This document shows, piece after piece, positions 11,078 to 22,305 of a DNA stretch of 64,000 nucleotides. The DNA is taken from positions 3,040,501 through 3,104,500 of the forward strand of contig NC_080046.1 in NCBI RefSeq assembly GCF_012489685.1. Direction: 5' to 3'. Position numbers and translations under genes: made by a program. The notes below the pieces were generated by a model that searched no databases, had not been told where the DNA came from, and saw only the letters and a list, made by a program, of their open reading frames with translations. This DNA is from Lotus japonicus. Its lineage: Eukaryota > Streptophyta > Magnoliopsida > Fabales > Fabaceae. Positions within the stretch are counted from its first letter, which is position 1. Every line of letters begins with the position of its first letter.

Positions 11078-11955
11078 CAAGACACCGAGCTCGAAGCATG
11101 AGAGCTAAGTGTGTCTTTTAAATGCTTTTACATGTTATCCTATTGTGTGCTGAAGTTTAAGTTGCCAACATGGCTTTGCGGAAAAGAGAGAAAATCTATA
11201 TCGCCAACATGGCGTAAGTGAAGGAAAACGAGCGTCTTTGGTCGGCGAGTCCGCAGGTCTCAGTAGGCAACCCAAACCGACGAGTCCACAAGTCCACAGG
11301 TGGCGGGGACGAGCATTCTAAACTGGCGGTTTAAAGGAGTAGGCGGGCATTCTTCGTTTGGCGGGCTAGGCGATAGGCGCTAACAATTTGAGTGTCTGGC
11401 TGGCGATGCACTTGGCACGCGGCTAGATCTTATTGGCGACATTACTTGTCAGGCGATGGCGTTTGGCTTTTACAATGGCGAGACTTTCACGCTTCCCTAG
11501 ATTTCAAAATATTTTCAAATCTCAACTGCTTCATGTGAAACGTCAGTTTCCCCTCTTTCCGCAACCGTCACTTCACTCATCATAACTCCTTTTTGCACGC
11601 AACCCACTCCCTTCAGTAACTGTCCAATCATGCGCAGTAACTCCTCACCACACGCGTCCCACTTCCCAAAGGCAATGATGACTCCCAACCTTCCACACGC
11701 GTCCCCCACGCGTCACCCTTCCAACTTCCCCCCTTTGCCTATAAAAACCCTTCTTCCCTTCAATCATCCCTTTCCGAAACCTCTCTTTACCTCCCTTATT
11801 GCATACCAAGCTCCAACTGCACATTTCCGCTCCGGTGCCGTTGCTTACCATCCTTTCCGCTATCCACTCTTCACCTCCTTGCCCGGTGAGTCCTTGCTTC
11901 CCTGACTCTGCATCTTTTTTCAATTTATCTTTTCTTCTTCATCATTATCTCGAAC
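11078..11955 (+). promoter_or_regulatory. Spacer and promoter region of the antisense gene
   Basis: Inside the gypsy element, with repeated ggcga/gcggg motifs and no frame of note up to 11500. A TATA box (ctataaaaac, about 11739-11748) followed by a CT-rich leader sits about 215 bp before ATG 11956. This suggests the plus-strand gene has its own promoter. The small frames at 11515-11923 on both strands show no recognisable protein. Confidence 0.5.
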
Positions 11956-14668
11956 ATGGTTTCAAACCCTAACTCTCCAAACCACACCTCTTCCTCCTCT
12001 GAAAATGACCCTGATTCAACTGCTGTCGGCGGCCTCCGCTTGGAGGTGTCGGAAATCCCCCATTTTCGGCTAAGAACCTTCGCGACCCTACCTCTTCCTG
12101 TTCGGGGAGCGCCTACCCACGGTGCTATTGACCAACCTTCCATTTTCCAAAACAGAGAGCTTGTTGTGGAATTTGTGAGTAGCATTGGTGGTATGTCTGA
12201 CGATGATGAGATAAACGACAAACTTAGGATCTGGCCTTGCTCCGCTGATGATCGTCCTTGGCTCCACAGGGCGAACAGTGATGTGAAGAGATCCCACTTC
12301 TTTTACGCCTACAAGTATATGTTCAGCGAGCTTGGATTCATGGCTTCCCTTTTCGCCCTTCGTCCAGACTGTTCTTCGTGACATCAACGTGGCACCTTGC
12401 CAGCTTCATCCCAACGTCTGGGCCTTCATCCGGTGCTTTGAGATTTTGTGCGCCGCCGTTGGTACCACCCTGACTCCCTCCAGCTTCTTCTACTCCAAGT
12501 CCATCAAGAATAGAGGATGGATCTCACTGAAGGCCTGGACCGGCCGAAAGTGCTTGAACCCTCACAAGAGCAACGCCAAGTCTTCCTTCCCCTGGAAATA
12601 CTTCCGTGTGGCGATCTATCATACCTACCCCGAGGCCTTCACCCCTAGAGATGGAACCGCTATTTTCCCTCTTTACTGGACTGAAAAGCCCAACGGGATT
12701 ACCGACCCCTCCGAAGAATCCCTGTCCGTCAAGGACAAGGCGTTCCTAAACCTCCTTGCTCCACTCCCCATCCTTGAGTGTTCAACAGTCCTGGAAGGTG
12801 CTCGCCTTTCCAAGACACCCAAATACTTAGGTCGCCCATAATTCCTTCCCGTCCCATCGCCATTTTTCCTCTTTTTTTTTTTTTTTGCTTACCTCGAACT
12901 TTTATGCTGCTACTAACGTTTTCCTCCTTTGTTTTTTGCAGAAGATATGAACTTCACCAACGCTGAGTTCCTAAAGGCCCGCGAAAGGAAAATGGCCCGC
13001 TTCTCTCCTAAGTTCAGCTCTGATGGAGATGCGAAGAAACGTGGCGGGGGAGAAAACAAAGGCGAGGGCGTTCAAGCCCCCAAAAGAAGGAAATTAGTCA
13101 AGGCTTCCTCCATCGCCGAAGACTCCACCGCCCCAAGATCTGAAGCCCCTGGCGCCTCCACTCCTGGCGCCCAACCTATCATTGCCGCCGCCATAAGTTC
13201 AAAGTCTCCAATCGGCAGGACAAGCAAACTCTCAGCCACCAAGACTTCCACCGCCGCAACCACCAAGTCTACTGCCGCCTCCAAGTCTACTACCATAGGC
13301 GCAACGACCACCACTGCCAGCAAATCTACGAATGCCGGAACCGCCACCATCACTTCTCAGCCCTCAGCTGCTGAGAAGCTCGCTGCTATTAACGCTGCAA
13401 CCGCCGCCGCAATCTCCAACGCCTCCGCACCGGCCACCCAGTCTACTACCATCGGGGCGACCATGCCTCGTCAACAACCAGGAGGGGAAAAAGGAAAAGA
13501 GAAGGAAACCTCTAAGTCCCCTCCTCGCCAAGATCCCAACTCTACTTGCCAGGGTGCTCCATCTAGCCCGCCTCCAACAAGCGATGGGCGCAATTCAACT
13601 CCTCCACCGCGCCCTGAGGAAGAATCTTCCGTTCCTGAAGCCACTGCCACCGTCACGCCAGCTCAGATTGATCAGGCGACTGGCGACAAAAATGCCTCCA
13701 CTAGTCATTCCAGGATATTGCCCAGCACCATTGAGCCCTCCGAATTCTTGCTCACCGATCTCGATCGCGAGGTTATAGAAAAGGAAGCCAAGGAGGAAAG
13801 CCTTGCTTGCCTTCTGCGTGCAGGGTGCATCTTCGCCCATGCTTTTGACAATTTTAGCGCCGCCGCTGCTGATGTAGAAAAGTTGAGGGCTGATAATGCC
13901 AAATTTCGAGAGGATGGCGCTGCCTGGAAGAGGAGGTTCGACAATCTGTTGGACCAGGCTGGGAAAGATAAGGTTCAAGCCAACAAAATGATTGGCATGG
14001 CGGGAAATAAGATTGGTGAGCTGGAGACCCAATTAAAGTTGATGAGGGAAGAGGCTGATGGCCTTGACGCAAGCCTCCAGGCTTGCAAAAAAGAAAAAGA
14101 GCAAGTTGAGAAGGAATTGGCCGCCAAGGGCGAGGCGCTTACTTCCAAGGAATCAGAACTTGGGTTGTTGGGCGCTGAACTGGAATCAACAAAAAAAGCG
14201 CTGGCGGAACAGGAGAAAAAGCTTGCCGAGGCTCAGGAGTCGGCGAAAGCAGATCTGGAGGCGGTGATGCAAGCTTCTGCGGAAGAAATCAAGAAAACGG
14301 CTGAGGCTCATGGGGCAGCCCTCACCGCAAAGGATGCTGAGATGACTTCCCGACTTGCGAAGATCAAAGAGTTGGAGTTCGAGCTGGCGGTGGAGAGAGC
14401 CAAGGCCGCCGAGGCGAGGGACAAAGCCGCCGATGTCGCCTATGATAATCGCGAGCGTGGCTTTTACCTCGCCAAGGACCAAGCCCAACACCTATTTCCT
14501 GATTTTGACTTTAGCCCCATGGGGATCATGAAAGAAATCACCGCTGAAGGACTGGTTGGCCCAGACAACCCTCCATTGATCGATCCAAACTTCTGGACTG
14601 CGACTGAGGAAGAAGAAGAAGAAACAGAAGAAGAAGAAGAAGGAGAGGCAAAAAATAACAATCAGTAG
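11956..14668 (+). CDS. Antisense extra gene of the gypsy element (Transposase_28-like, coiled coil)
   Basis: The N-terminal part (11956-12830) has the look of the Pfam family 'putative gypsy type transposon' (Transposase_28), with FFYAYKYMFSELGF and then LHPNVWAFIRCFEILCAA. A frame change near 12335-12345 splits it into two overlapping frames (11956-12381 and 12332-12841). An intron is well supported: donor GT at 12831, a T-rich tract, and acceptor TTTTTTGCAG at 12932-12941. The frame continues exactly (codon GAA spans the junction) into 12942-14668. The C-terminal part is Lys/Arg-rich, then Ser/Thr/Ala-rich, then a long heptad-rich coiled coil, and ends in an acidic run of Glu. Role in the element is unknown; the coiled coil suggests self-association. 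Codon use is GC-richer than the surrounding genome. Listed as coding, though the frame change means it may be dead. Confidence 0.65.
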
Positions 14669-15693
14669 TTTAATTTTAATTTTTACTTAACCTTTACCTC
14701 TTCGCCTCTTGTCTGATTTTCGTAATGTACTTTCTGCTATTTTTAATATAAGTAACTTTTTCGCCATTGTGTTGATCGCCTTTGAATATTTGCTTTGCGA
14801 ATTGCTTTGAATGGTTGTTCTCGCCATAGACTCTTATATCGCCTCCTCGTAAATCACCGCATTCTTATTGTTAAAGATTTAGAATGAATTTCATAGCCGA
14901 ACGCCCTGACACCCCGGAGTAATAAAATACTCGACATCCTGAGTGACTAAACACTCGCCTTCCTCCTTATTCATTCGCCGACCATATATCTTGCGCTATT
15001 TTTCACGCGTCATATAAGCAATTGAATTACGCCTAACGATTTTGTGCGTTAATTTTAACTAGGGCTTTTTGCTTGGCTTTTCCCCGCCAAGTCTTTAAAC
15101 ATTTTCCCACAAAGGGATAAATGGCCTCCATTCTTGAGGGCTTCGCCCGGGGCTTTGCCCGCTCGGGGCTTACGGTGCTTGGGTCCCAATGGCCATTTAG
15201 GGGTCCCAAGACTTTTTCCTAGTTAACGGCGCTCGTCGTATTCTGGCGAGACTTACCCAGCACATCGTTTACGGGACCGACGATCACATCAGACTTTCCG
15301 GGGGGTGATTCCCAGGCGTTAAAGGCCATTTGTGGAATCGTCGCCGCCTTCAGGGTTCCAGCAAGCCCCTTTGGGGATCAAGCTTGTCCCACCTAGTGAT
15401 CGCCGTAATTCTTTTATATCGATCGGCAATTCCGATCGTCAGGGAATCCCTGGAATTCTTGGACACATGAATTTCATGAATTTAAATTTTATTGATTGAG
15501 CGCCTCGCTAAAAAACTCCTTTCGGAGAAAAATAGTGCGCTTTTATTATGGCGATACATTGGAGAGTTTGGAGACACATTGGATAGTTTGGAGACATTAA
15601 CTTTGGAGAATACATTGGAGATTGTTCATCAGAGATTCTTCATCGGAGATTCTTCCTCGGAGCCTTCCGCCTTGCCAGCTTTCTCGCCCACGA
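14669..15693. other. Internal gypsy spacer between antisense gene and pol
   Basis: Non-coding, with recurrent tcgcc/ggcga motifs. At 15560-15665 short imperfect repeats of ttggaga and cggagattctt occur. It holds the convergent 3' ends of pol (minus) and of the antisense gene (plus). I see no clear terminator signal. Confidence 0.5.
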
Positions 15694-18600
15694 TCAACTA
15701 TAATAATAGCGCAAGCTCAAACCATTCCATGACCTGGGCAGCCGCCTTCCATTAAGCTCCTCTAGGTGATAGGCTCTTGTTCCTAAAACTTTGACGATGC
15801 GGTAGGGACCTTCCCAGTTTGGAGTCAACTTGTTTCCCGAAGTTCCTGATCGCCACTTGAGGACCAAATCGCCAACCTGCATGTCTCTGGGGCGAACTCT
15901 GCTATTGTATTTGGCCGCTACGCGCTGCTTCATCGTCGTTTCTCGTATGTGCGCCTCATCACGCGTCTCGGACAACAAATCCAACTCCATCGCCATATTG
16001 GCCTGGTTTTCACCTTCAAAATCTGGCTGGGTCCGCCAAGTAAAATTGTCAATTTCTACAGGAAACATAGCATCCACCCCATATGTCATTCTGAATGGGG
16101 TCCCTCTCGTGGTGGATTGCTCGGTGGTGTTGTACGACCAAAGGACTACAGGAAGCTCGTCCAGCCAGGCTCCTCCGGCTTCATCCAGTCGTCGCCTTAA
16201 CCCGCGCAGGATCACCCTGTTAGCAGATTCCACTTGTCCATTTGTTTGCGGATGCTCCACGGAGGCGAATCTCATCTGTATGCCCATTTCCTTACAAAAC
16301 TCCCTCGTCTGGTTACTTGAAAACTGGGTCCCGTTGTCAGACACAATCGCCCTTGGCACTCCGAACCTGCAAACAATACGCTTCCAGTAAAAGTTAAATT
16401 TTTTTTGCAGAGGTTATCCTGGCGAGGGGCTCTGCTTCAATCCATTTAGTAAAGTAGTCCACCGCCACTAAAATAAACTTCATCTGCGACCTTGCGGTTG
16501 GAAATGAGCCTACTAAATCCACTCCCCACATGGCGAAAGGCCATGGGGCGCTCATCGTTACTAGCTCCCTCGGCGGCGCCTTTGATAAATCCGCAAAGAC
16601 TTGACATTTCTTGCATCTCTTCACGAAGTCCATACAGTCCTTCCTGAGCGTGGGCCAATAAAAACCTGCGCTCAGCACTTTACAAGCCAAAGATCGCCCA
16701 CCAATGTGGCTTGCGCACACCCCCTCATGAACTTCAGACATTACCGCCTCATATTTCTCTGGCGATAAGCACTTTAACAGTGGCGTCGAAAAACCACGGC
16801 GATACAAGTTTCAATCAATGAGAGTATAATGGCTCGCCTCCCGCCGTTGCTCCTTTGTGCATTGCTCAACTTCCGCTGGGTCTTCCGCCAAGATAGATAT
16901 TATGGGGCCCATCCACGTCGCCCATCTATTCACACATCCTATGAGCTCGCCTTCAATGCTGGGGCACGCCAGCGTTTCTTGAATCACACTTTTGTTGTTA
17001 CCGGGCTTCCGCGTGCTCGCCAATTTGGCCAACGCGTCCGCCCGCTGGTTTTTAGCTCGAGGAACATACTCTACCACTACCTCCTGAAATCGTGTCATCA
17101 AATATCTCACCCGCTCAAGGTACTTGATCAGATTGGGATCCTTGACCTGAAAAGTTCCTTTCACTTGACTCTCCACTAGCTGAGAATCCGTTCTTATCAG
17201 CAACCTTCCGATCTTCACCTCGATCGCCAACTTCAATCCGGCGATAAGGGCTTCATATTCCGCCTGGTTGTTTGTTGCTTTAAACTCAAATTTCAACGAC
17301 TGCTCGAGTACCAATTCTCCCGGTCCTTCTAATGTCACGCCCGCGCCACTGCCACTGCTATTGGAGGATCCATCCACAAAGAGAGTCCACTGGGTGTCTA
17401 CTCTTTCAACTAGATCTGGGGTCAACTCCACCACAAAGTCAGCCAATGACTGTGCGCCAACTTTGCCGCGTTTATCATATTGCAGTCCATATTCAGATAA
17501 TTCAACCGACCAGCTGACCAATCTTCCCGATAAATCCGTCTTTTGCAGCACTTGTCTTAGAGGCAAATCTATTCGCACCTTCACTGGGAAGCTCTGAAAA
17601 TAAGGTCTCAACCGCCGGGCGGTGACGAGGACCGCCAGCGCCGCTTTCTCAATTTTCTGGTATCTAATCTCTGCGCCTTGGAGCGTATGGCTGACAAAAT
17701 AAACAATTCTCTGCTCGCCATCTATCTCCTGCAGTATTACAGAACTCAACGCACTATCACTCACAGCAAAATACAAGTGAAGCGGGTGTCCCTGGACCGG
17801 CTTTGACAAGGCTGGCGGCGACGATAGAAGCTCCTTGAGGCGAACGAAAGCTTCCTCGCACTCCGCCGTCCACTCGAATGCAGCGTTCTTCCGCAGACAC
17901 TTGAAAAAAAAAGAGGACGATCGCTAGATTTAGGGAGGAATCTGGACAAAGCTGCCATCCGCCCTGTCAGGCGCTGAACTTCCTTCACATTAGTGGGGCT
18001 TTTCATCTGTTGAATCACCTTACATTTATCTGGATTTATCTCTATCCCTCTGGATGTGATCATGAAGCCCAAAAACTTGCCACCTTGAATACCAAAAGAA
18101 CATTTCTCAGGGTTGAGGCGCATATTGTGCTTCCTTATCTCGCCAAACGCTTCCTCTAGGTCTTGGTGATGGTCCACCCCACGTACAGACTTGACTATCA
18201 TATCATCAACATAAACTTCCATGTTTCTCCCAACCTGCCCAGCAAAGACCCTATCCTTCAATCTCTGATAAGTTGCCCCGGCGTTCTTCAACCCAAATGG
18301 CATGGTGCGGTAGCAATAGTTAACTCTAGCGGTCATGAATGTCGTTTTGTCCTCGTCAGCTGGGTGCATGCGGATTTGATGGTAACCGGAGTAAGCATCC
18401 ATCAAGCTGAGCAGTTCATTTCCCGAGGCACCATCAACGAGACTATCAATACTGGGAAGGGGATAAGAGTCCTTCGGGCATGCCTTGTTCAAGTCTGTAT
18501 AATCCACGCACATTCGCCATTTTCCATTCGCCTTTTTCACCATCACAACGTTCGCCAACCACGTTGGATACTTCATCTCCCTGATAAACTCAGCTGCCAG

Positions 18601-19007
18601 CAACTTGTCCACCTCCTGTTGTGCCGCCTTTCCTTTGTCTCCACCCAAGCGCCGCCTAAGTTGTGAAACAAGCTTTACGTTTGGATTCAATGCTAATCGA
18701 TGGCAGATGAAGTTGGATCAATTCCTGGCATATCTTTGCAACTCCAAGCAAACAAATCTAGGTTCTCGCCTAGCAACCTTGTCAAACGCGTCTCTTGCTC
18801 GTCAGTCAGTCTGGTCCCAATCTTCAAAGTGCAGTCGCCAAACTTTAGCGCCTTTGTTTCTTCGATTGGCGTGGGCCTGTTCACTCGCCCCTCGCCACGT
18901 GGATCAAGATCTTCATCCGGAGTTTCAATTTCATAGCATCTGTGTCCAACCAGCGCACTTTTCTTTCCATACAGGTTAAGGCAATTGTTATAACATTCCC
19001 GCACCAT
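15694..19007 (-). pseudogene. Gypsy pol (RT, RNase H, integrase), disrupted
   Basis: Reading down the minus strand: a pre-RT segment (19007-18693), RT (18690-17761; LNKACPKDSYPLPSID, catalytic YVDDMIVKS), RNase H (17809-16811; LFVDGSSNSSGSGAG, NNQAEYEALIAGL, RTDSQLV), integrase zinc finger and first catalytic Asp (16807-16394; CKKCQVF, WGVDLVGSFP), and the integrase core and C-terminus (16359-15694; SDNGTQF, E in QTNGQVESAN). The reading frame is broken four times. There are frame changes near 18697, near 17907 (run of nine A) and near 16400 (run of eight T/A), plus an in-frame TGA at 16811-16813. An in-frame TAG at 19011-19013 separates pol from gag-protease. Catalytic residues are otherwise present. 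Two of the frame changes sit in homopolymers, so sequencing error is possible for those. Confidence 0.9.
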
Positions 19008-19010
19008 CTT

Positions 19011-21152
19011 CTAGTCAACCTTCAACTTGCCAACCCCGCCGTTGTTCAATGGGTACTTGACCGCCAAGTGGGCTGTTGAAATTACAGCACAAAGGCGATT
19101 CAATGTGTTTCGCCCAATGATAACGTTATAAGATGCCACCATTTGGAGGACCAGATATCTTACTTTTAGAACCCTTGCGCATTCATCTTCTCCAAATATT
19201 GTGTCCAGATCAATAAATCCCCGCACCATTACTTGCTCTCTTGCAAAGCCCACCAAGGTTCCTGAATATGGAGTCAGATCATCATCATTCAGTCCCAACT
19301 TGTCAAATGCGTCGCCATAGATGATATCTGCTGAACTCCCTTGATCCAGGAATACCCTTCTGACATTGAAGCTATTCAACCTTAATTGCACCACTATTGG
19401 ATCATCCTTGTGAGGCTTTATTCCCTCAAAGTCTGCCATTGAGATTGTTATATCAGGATGCTGGAATCCAAAAGCAACTTCATGAACAGAATTAACTGCG
19501 CGAATATGCTGCTTTCTCGCCGTGTGGGTGTCGCCTCCACCGCCAAACCCTCCGACGATGGTGTTTATGGTTCCAACAGGTGGTCCTGTGTGTTGGGTGA
19601 ATGTGTCATCAGCCCCCCTTGTGGCAATAGCCGCTGATTCCTGCTTTTTCTCGCCCTTGTCATCCGTTCGCTCCTCCTCCCGCCTGTTGCCTCTGTTGCG
19701 ATCGCCATTATAACGCCACTCCCTTTGGCGATTCCCCCGATACTGGCCAGCCCCGGAGCGATTTTTCTGACGACCATCGCCTTGGCGTTCATCTCCTCGC
19801 CCATCACGCCTGAAGTGCCCCGCCCGAATCAACTTGTCAATCTCTCGCTGCAAAGTCCAGCAATTTTCAGTATCATGTCCAATGGATCGATGATATTCAC
19901 ACCACTTCTTGGGATTAGCGTCCAGCGGTTGATACTTTGGGGCTTCTGGCTCGTCAACCAAATGTGCCTCCCTCGCCTCGCGGAACATATCTGTCAAGCT
20001 TGTGTTCATCACCATGTCGGTCTCCTCCCGTTGGAGATGAGTCTTAGGTTGCCAAGGCCGGCGCTGTTCGTAATCATCGCGCCGCGGATACAGCTGTTCC
20101 CTTGACGGTTTAGCCACCGCCTTTCCTTTGTCTTCTTTGTGCCGCCTGCCATCCCCCTTATCTTCGCCATACTTGTCCCTTTTCGCGCGCTTGGGTGATG
20201 TGTCACCTTTTTCCAGCTTCGCGCGCTTTCTTTTGAACGCGTCGTCCTCTTCATCGAGAATATAAGTGCTTGCACGAGCACGCATCTCTTCCATTGAACG
20301 TGCAGGCTTGCGTGTCAACTTGCTGTTCAACCTCCCTGGCAGCAAGCCATTCTTAAACGCCAGAGCGCAAGCGCGTGGTTCTTCATCCTCTACCTTGACC
20401 GATGCAGCGCTGTACCTCGCCATATATTTCTTCAGTGACTCTCCTTCTCGCTGACGAATGTTGTACAGATCATTGATCGTCACTTGCTGATTCTTGTTCG
20501 CCGGGAACTGCACTAAAAACTTCGATGAAAAGTCTCTGAAATTTGAAATCGATCCGCGCAGCAAAGTTGTGAACCACGCCATCGCCTTCGATTTGAAGGT
20601 AGACGAAAACATCCTGCACTTGACCGCATCTGATGCTGCAATGATCACCATCTTCGTGTTGAAATACAGAAGATGATCCTTCGGATCGGAGTCCCCGCTG
20701 TAAGAATCCAGAACCAACGTTTTCATGTTGTCTGGTATCGCCACACTTTCAACATCCTCCGAGAACGGACGGAACTCTGCTACAGAATCCGCCTCACGTC
20801 CTCCATCATCCTGTTGCTCACGGCGGTAGAAATCCAATTGAGCTTGCAGATGCTCATTCCGCTGCTGGATGTCACCAATGTTGCGCATCATATGGCGCCA
20901 CTCTTCTTGCGTCATCGCTGGTTGTCGCTCCGGAGTAGGTGAATTCTCCGGTGAGCGCTCCGGAGATCCGATCTGCGAGGGCGACGGAGGAGGTGGTGGT
21001 GATGGAGGAGGAGATGGCGGCAAAGAAGTGCGTGTAGCCTGTACTCCTGCTGTTCGCATCGGAGATTCCAGGACAACTCGCTGAGGCCGTCGAGGCGGCG
21101 AAATTCGCCGTCGCTCCGGCGAATGATGTTGTTTCCTGCGTCGAGTCTCCAT
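19011..21152 (-). CDS. Gypsy gag-protease
   Basis: A 713-residue open frame. The N-terminal third is Arg/Pro/Ser-rich (basic, disordered). A Retrotrans_gag domain follows around residues 200-330 (AMAWFTTLLRGSISNFRDF, YNIRQREGESLKKYMARY), then a long charged linker. A zinc-knuckle-like CEYHRSIGHDTENC lies near 420. The aspartic protease region has FLDQGSSADIIYGDAFDKLG near 610, with DQGS in place of the common DTGA/DSGA. The frame ends with TAG at 19011-19013, and pol continues in the same frame after it, so this stop could be bypassed or could be a mutation. The start ATG at 21152 lies about 150 bp inside the primer-binding site, as usual. Confidence 0.88.
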   Translation of the reverse strand: METRRRKQHHSPERRRISPPRRPQRVVLESPMRTAGVQATRTSLPPSPPPSPPPPPSPSQIGSPERSPENSPTPERQPAMTQEEWRHMMRNIGDIQQRNEHLQAQLDFYRREQQDDGGREADSVAEFRPFSEDVESVAIPDNMKTLVLDSYSGDSDPKDHLLYFNTKMVIIAASDAVKCRMFSSTFKSKAMAWFTTLLRGSISNFRDFSSKFLVQFPANKNQQVTINDLYNIRQREGESLKKYMARYSAASVKVEDEEPRACALAFKNGLLPGRLNSKLTRKPARSMEEMRARASTYILDEEDDAFKRKRAKLEKGDTSPKRAKRDKYGEDKGDGRRHKEDKGKAVAKPSREQLYPRRDDYEQRRPWQPKTHLQREETDMVMNTSLTDMFREAREAHLVDEPEAPKYQPLDANPKKWCEYHRSIGHDTENCWTLQREIDKLIRAGHFRRDGRGDERQGDGRQKNRSGAGQYRGNRQREWRYNGDRNRGNRREEERTDDKGEKKQESAAIATRGADDTFTQHTGPPVGTINTIVGGFGGGGDTHTARKQHIRAVNSVHEVAFGFQHPDITISMADFEGIKPHKDDPIVVQLRLNSFNVRRVFLDQGSSADIIYGDAFDKLGLNDDDLTPYSGTLVGFAREQVMVRGFIDLDTIFGEDECARVLKVRYLVLQMVASYNVIIGRNTLNRLCAVISTAHLAVKYPLNNGGVGKLKVD

Positions 21153-21299
21153 CTAGACCAGGAATGAACGAACACAATCAGAAAACGCACACTGAACTCG
21201 GAATCTTGCCGAAAATCACTCTGGAATCGCCTAATCGGAATCAGAAACAGTCTCTTGCACAATCAATCCACATGAATGGGAATAGAAAGTTTATCGATC

Positions 21300-21317
21300 C
21301 CCACAGACGGCGCCAAA
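21300..21317 (-). promoter_or_regulatory. Gypsy primer-binding site
   Basis: On the minus strand TTTGGCGCCGTCTGTGGG follows the 5' LTR directly. TGGCGCC-type sites are typical of Tat/Athila-group gypsy elements. Confidence 0.8.
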
Positions 21318-21598
21318 TGTTCTAGGATTGAACATTAAGGGAGGGTATAGCCCCTAGAGAGTGGAAGAATGTGCTAGAGAGAGAGAGAATGAGAGAGAAA
21401 GTGCTGAATTTCATGAGTGAATTAATCAAATGGACTAAGAGTCCCCTACAATTGGTAACTACCTCCTATTTATAGAGCCTGAGTACTACCTATTGGGCCA
21501 ACTGGGCCTCCCGCTTTGAGGCCCAACTTAAGGCCAAATGTGCGCCCTTAGGCGGGCTGAATCCTGGGCGTCGCCCCTCTAGGGGCTCGCCCAATCCA
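21318..21598 (-). repeat. Gypsy 5' LTR (right)
   Basis: 281 bp. On the minus strand it contains a TATA box (ctataaatagg, plus-strand 21464-21477), consistent with driving gag-pol leftward. The adjoining target duplication CCCAT is at 21599-21603. Confidence 0.9.
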
Positions 21599-21603
21599 CC
21601 CAT

Positions 21604-22085
21604 TTATAGGGACAACAAAGCGTTTAACCCTTGATTATGTTATTTTAAAAAATATTATAGTGCACTTTTTTTTTAATGATTCTTGGATTTTTTCATATTT
21701 TTTTTTACATTTTTAAGGAAATTATGTTTTTAATAATAAATATGTATGTGTATATTTTTACGGTACAAATACTAATATGTAGATAATTAAAATCATACAG
21801 AATATTTCACCGTGCATCATATGACTCCCTATACTAGTATTTGAATATTTATGAATCGATATATATTTAATTAAATTATAATGTTAATTTGATATTTTTG
21901 TCATAACCATAAATTTTAAATTGGGTTAATGATCAAATTAGTCCATAATTTTATAAACGAGTTTGATTTTAGTCATTCGCCAGAAAAACAACAACCACTA
22001 GACATTAAGCGTCATCTTTTTGCTAAGAGACTAAAATATACTCACTTACAAAATCATATATTAATTTCATATTTTGGATTTTGAT
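21604..22085. other. AT-rich spacer
   Basis: No frame or repeat of note. It continues the target-site sequence that lies left of 10790. Confidence 0.6.
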
Positions 22086-22305
22086 ACTTGTTGAAGTTGA
22101 AGATTGAATCCGAAAGGGCAAGGTTAAAGTGGAAAGATTAAGCCGTTGAAAAAATAGTTGTTAAGATAAACTGTAAGTTATTTGGCGGGGGAGCGAAACA
22201 AACAAACACAACTGAGTCTGAGAACAATTAAACCCTCATTCATTCATTCCAATCATCTTCTTTTTCAGTTCTTCTTGTTCTTGTTGGAGAAGGAAGCGAT
22301 CGAAA
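22086..22305 (+). promoter_or_regulatory. CDC20-like copy B upstream region with E2F-like site
   Basis: Homologous to 1165-1548 plus 9512-9612 once the copia element is set aside. TTTGGCGGGG at 22181-22190 matches the plant E2F consensus (TTTSSCGS type), a fitting control site for a cell-cycle gene. The leader ends at ATG 22306. Confidence 0.55.

Larger units (their letters stand above)
10790..21603 (-). mobile_element. Ty3/gypsy LTR retrotransposon, Tat-like, with antisense gene
   Basis: A 10.8-kb element at 10795-21598. LTRs at 10795-11077 and 21318-21598 begin TGTTCTAGG on the plus strand, and the flanking duplication CCCAT lies at 10790-10794 and 21599-21603. Gag-protease and pol run on the minus strand from the right LTR, with RNase H before integrase, the gypsy order. 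Between pol and the left (3') LTR a separate gene lies on the plus strand. A long pol-to-LTR region with an extra, often antisense, ORF is known for Tat-lineage elements such as Grande and Retand. The LTRs differ by about four substitutions and one GA unit, yet pol is disrupted by at least three frameshifts and two in-frame stops. Confidence 0.9.

Noticed and set aside
13072..14491. Minus-strand frames over the antisense gypsy gene
   Set aside because: Out-of-frame readings of the Ala/Thr-rich and coiled-coil regions; no known domain.
19522..21084. Plus-strand frames opposite gypsy gag-protease
   Set aside because: Mirror readings of the gag frame, with no start context or recognisable protein.
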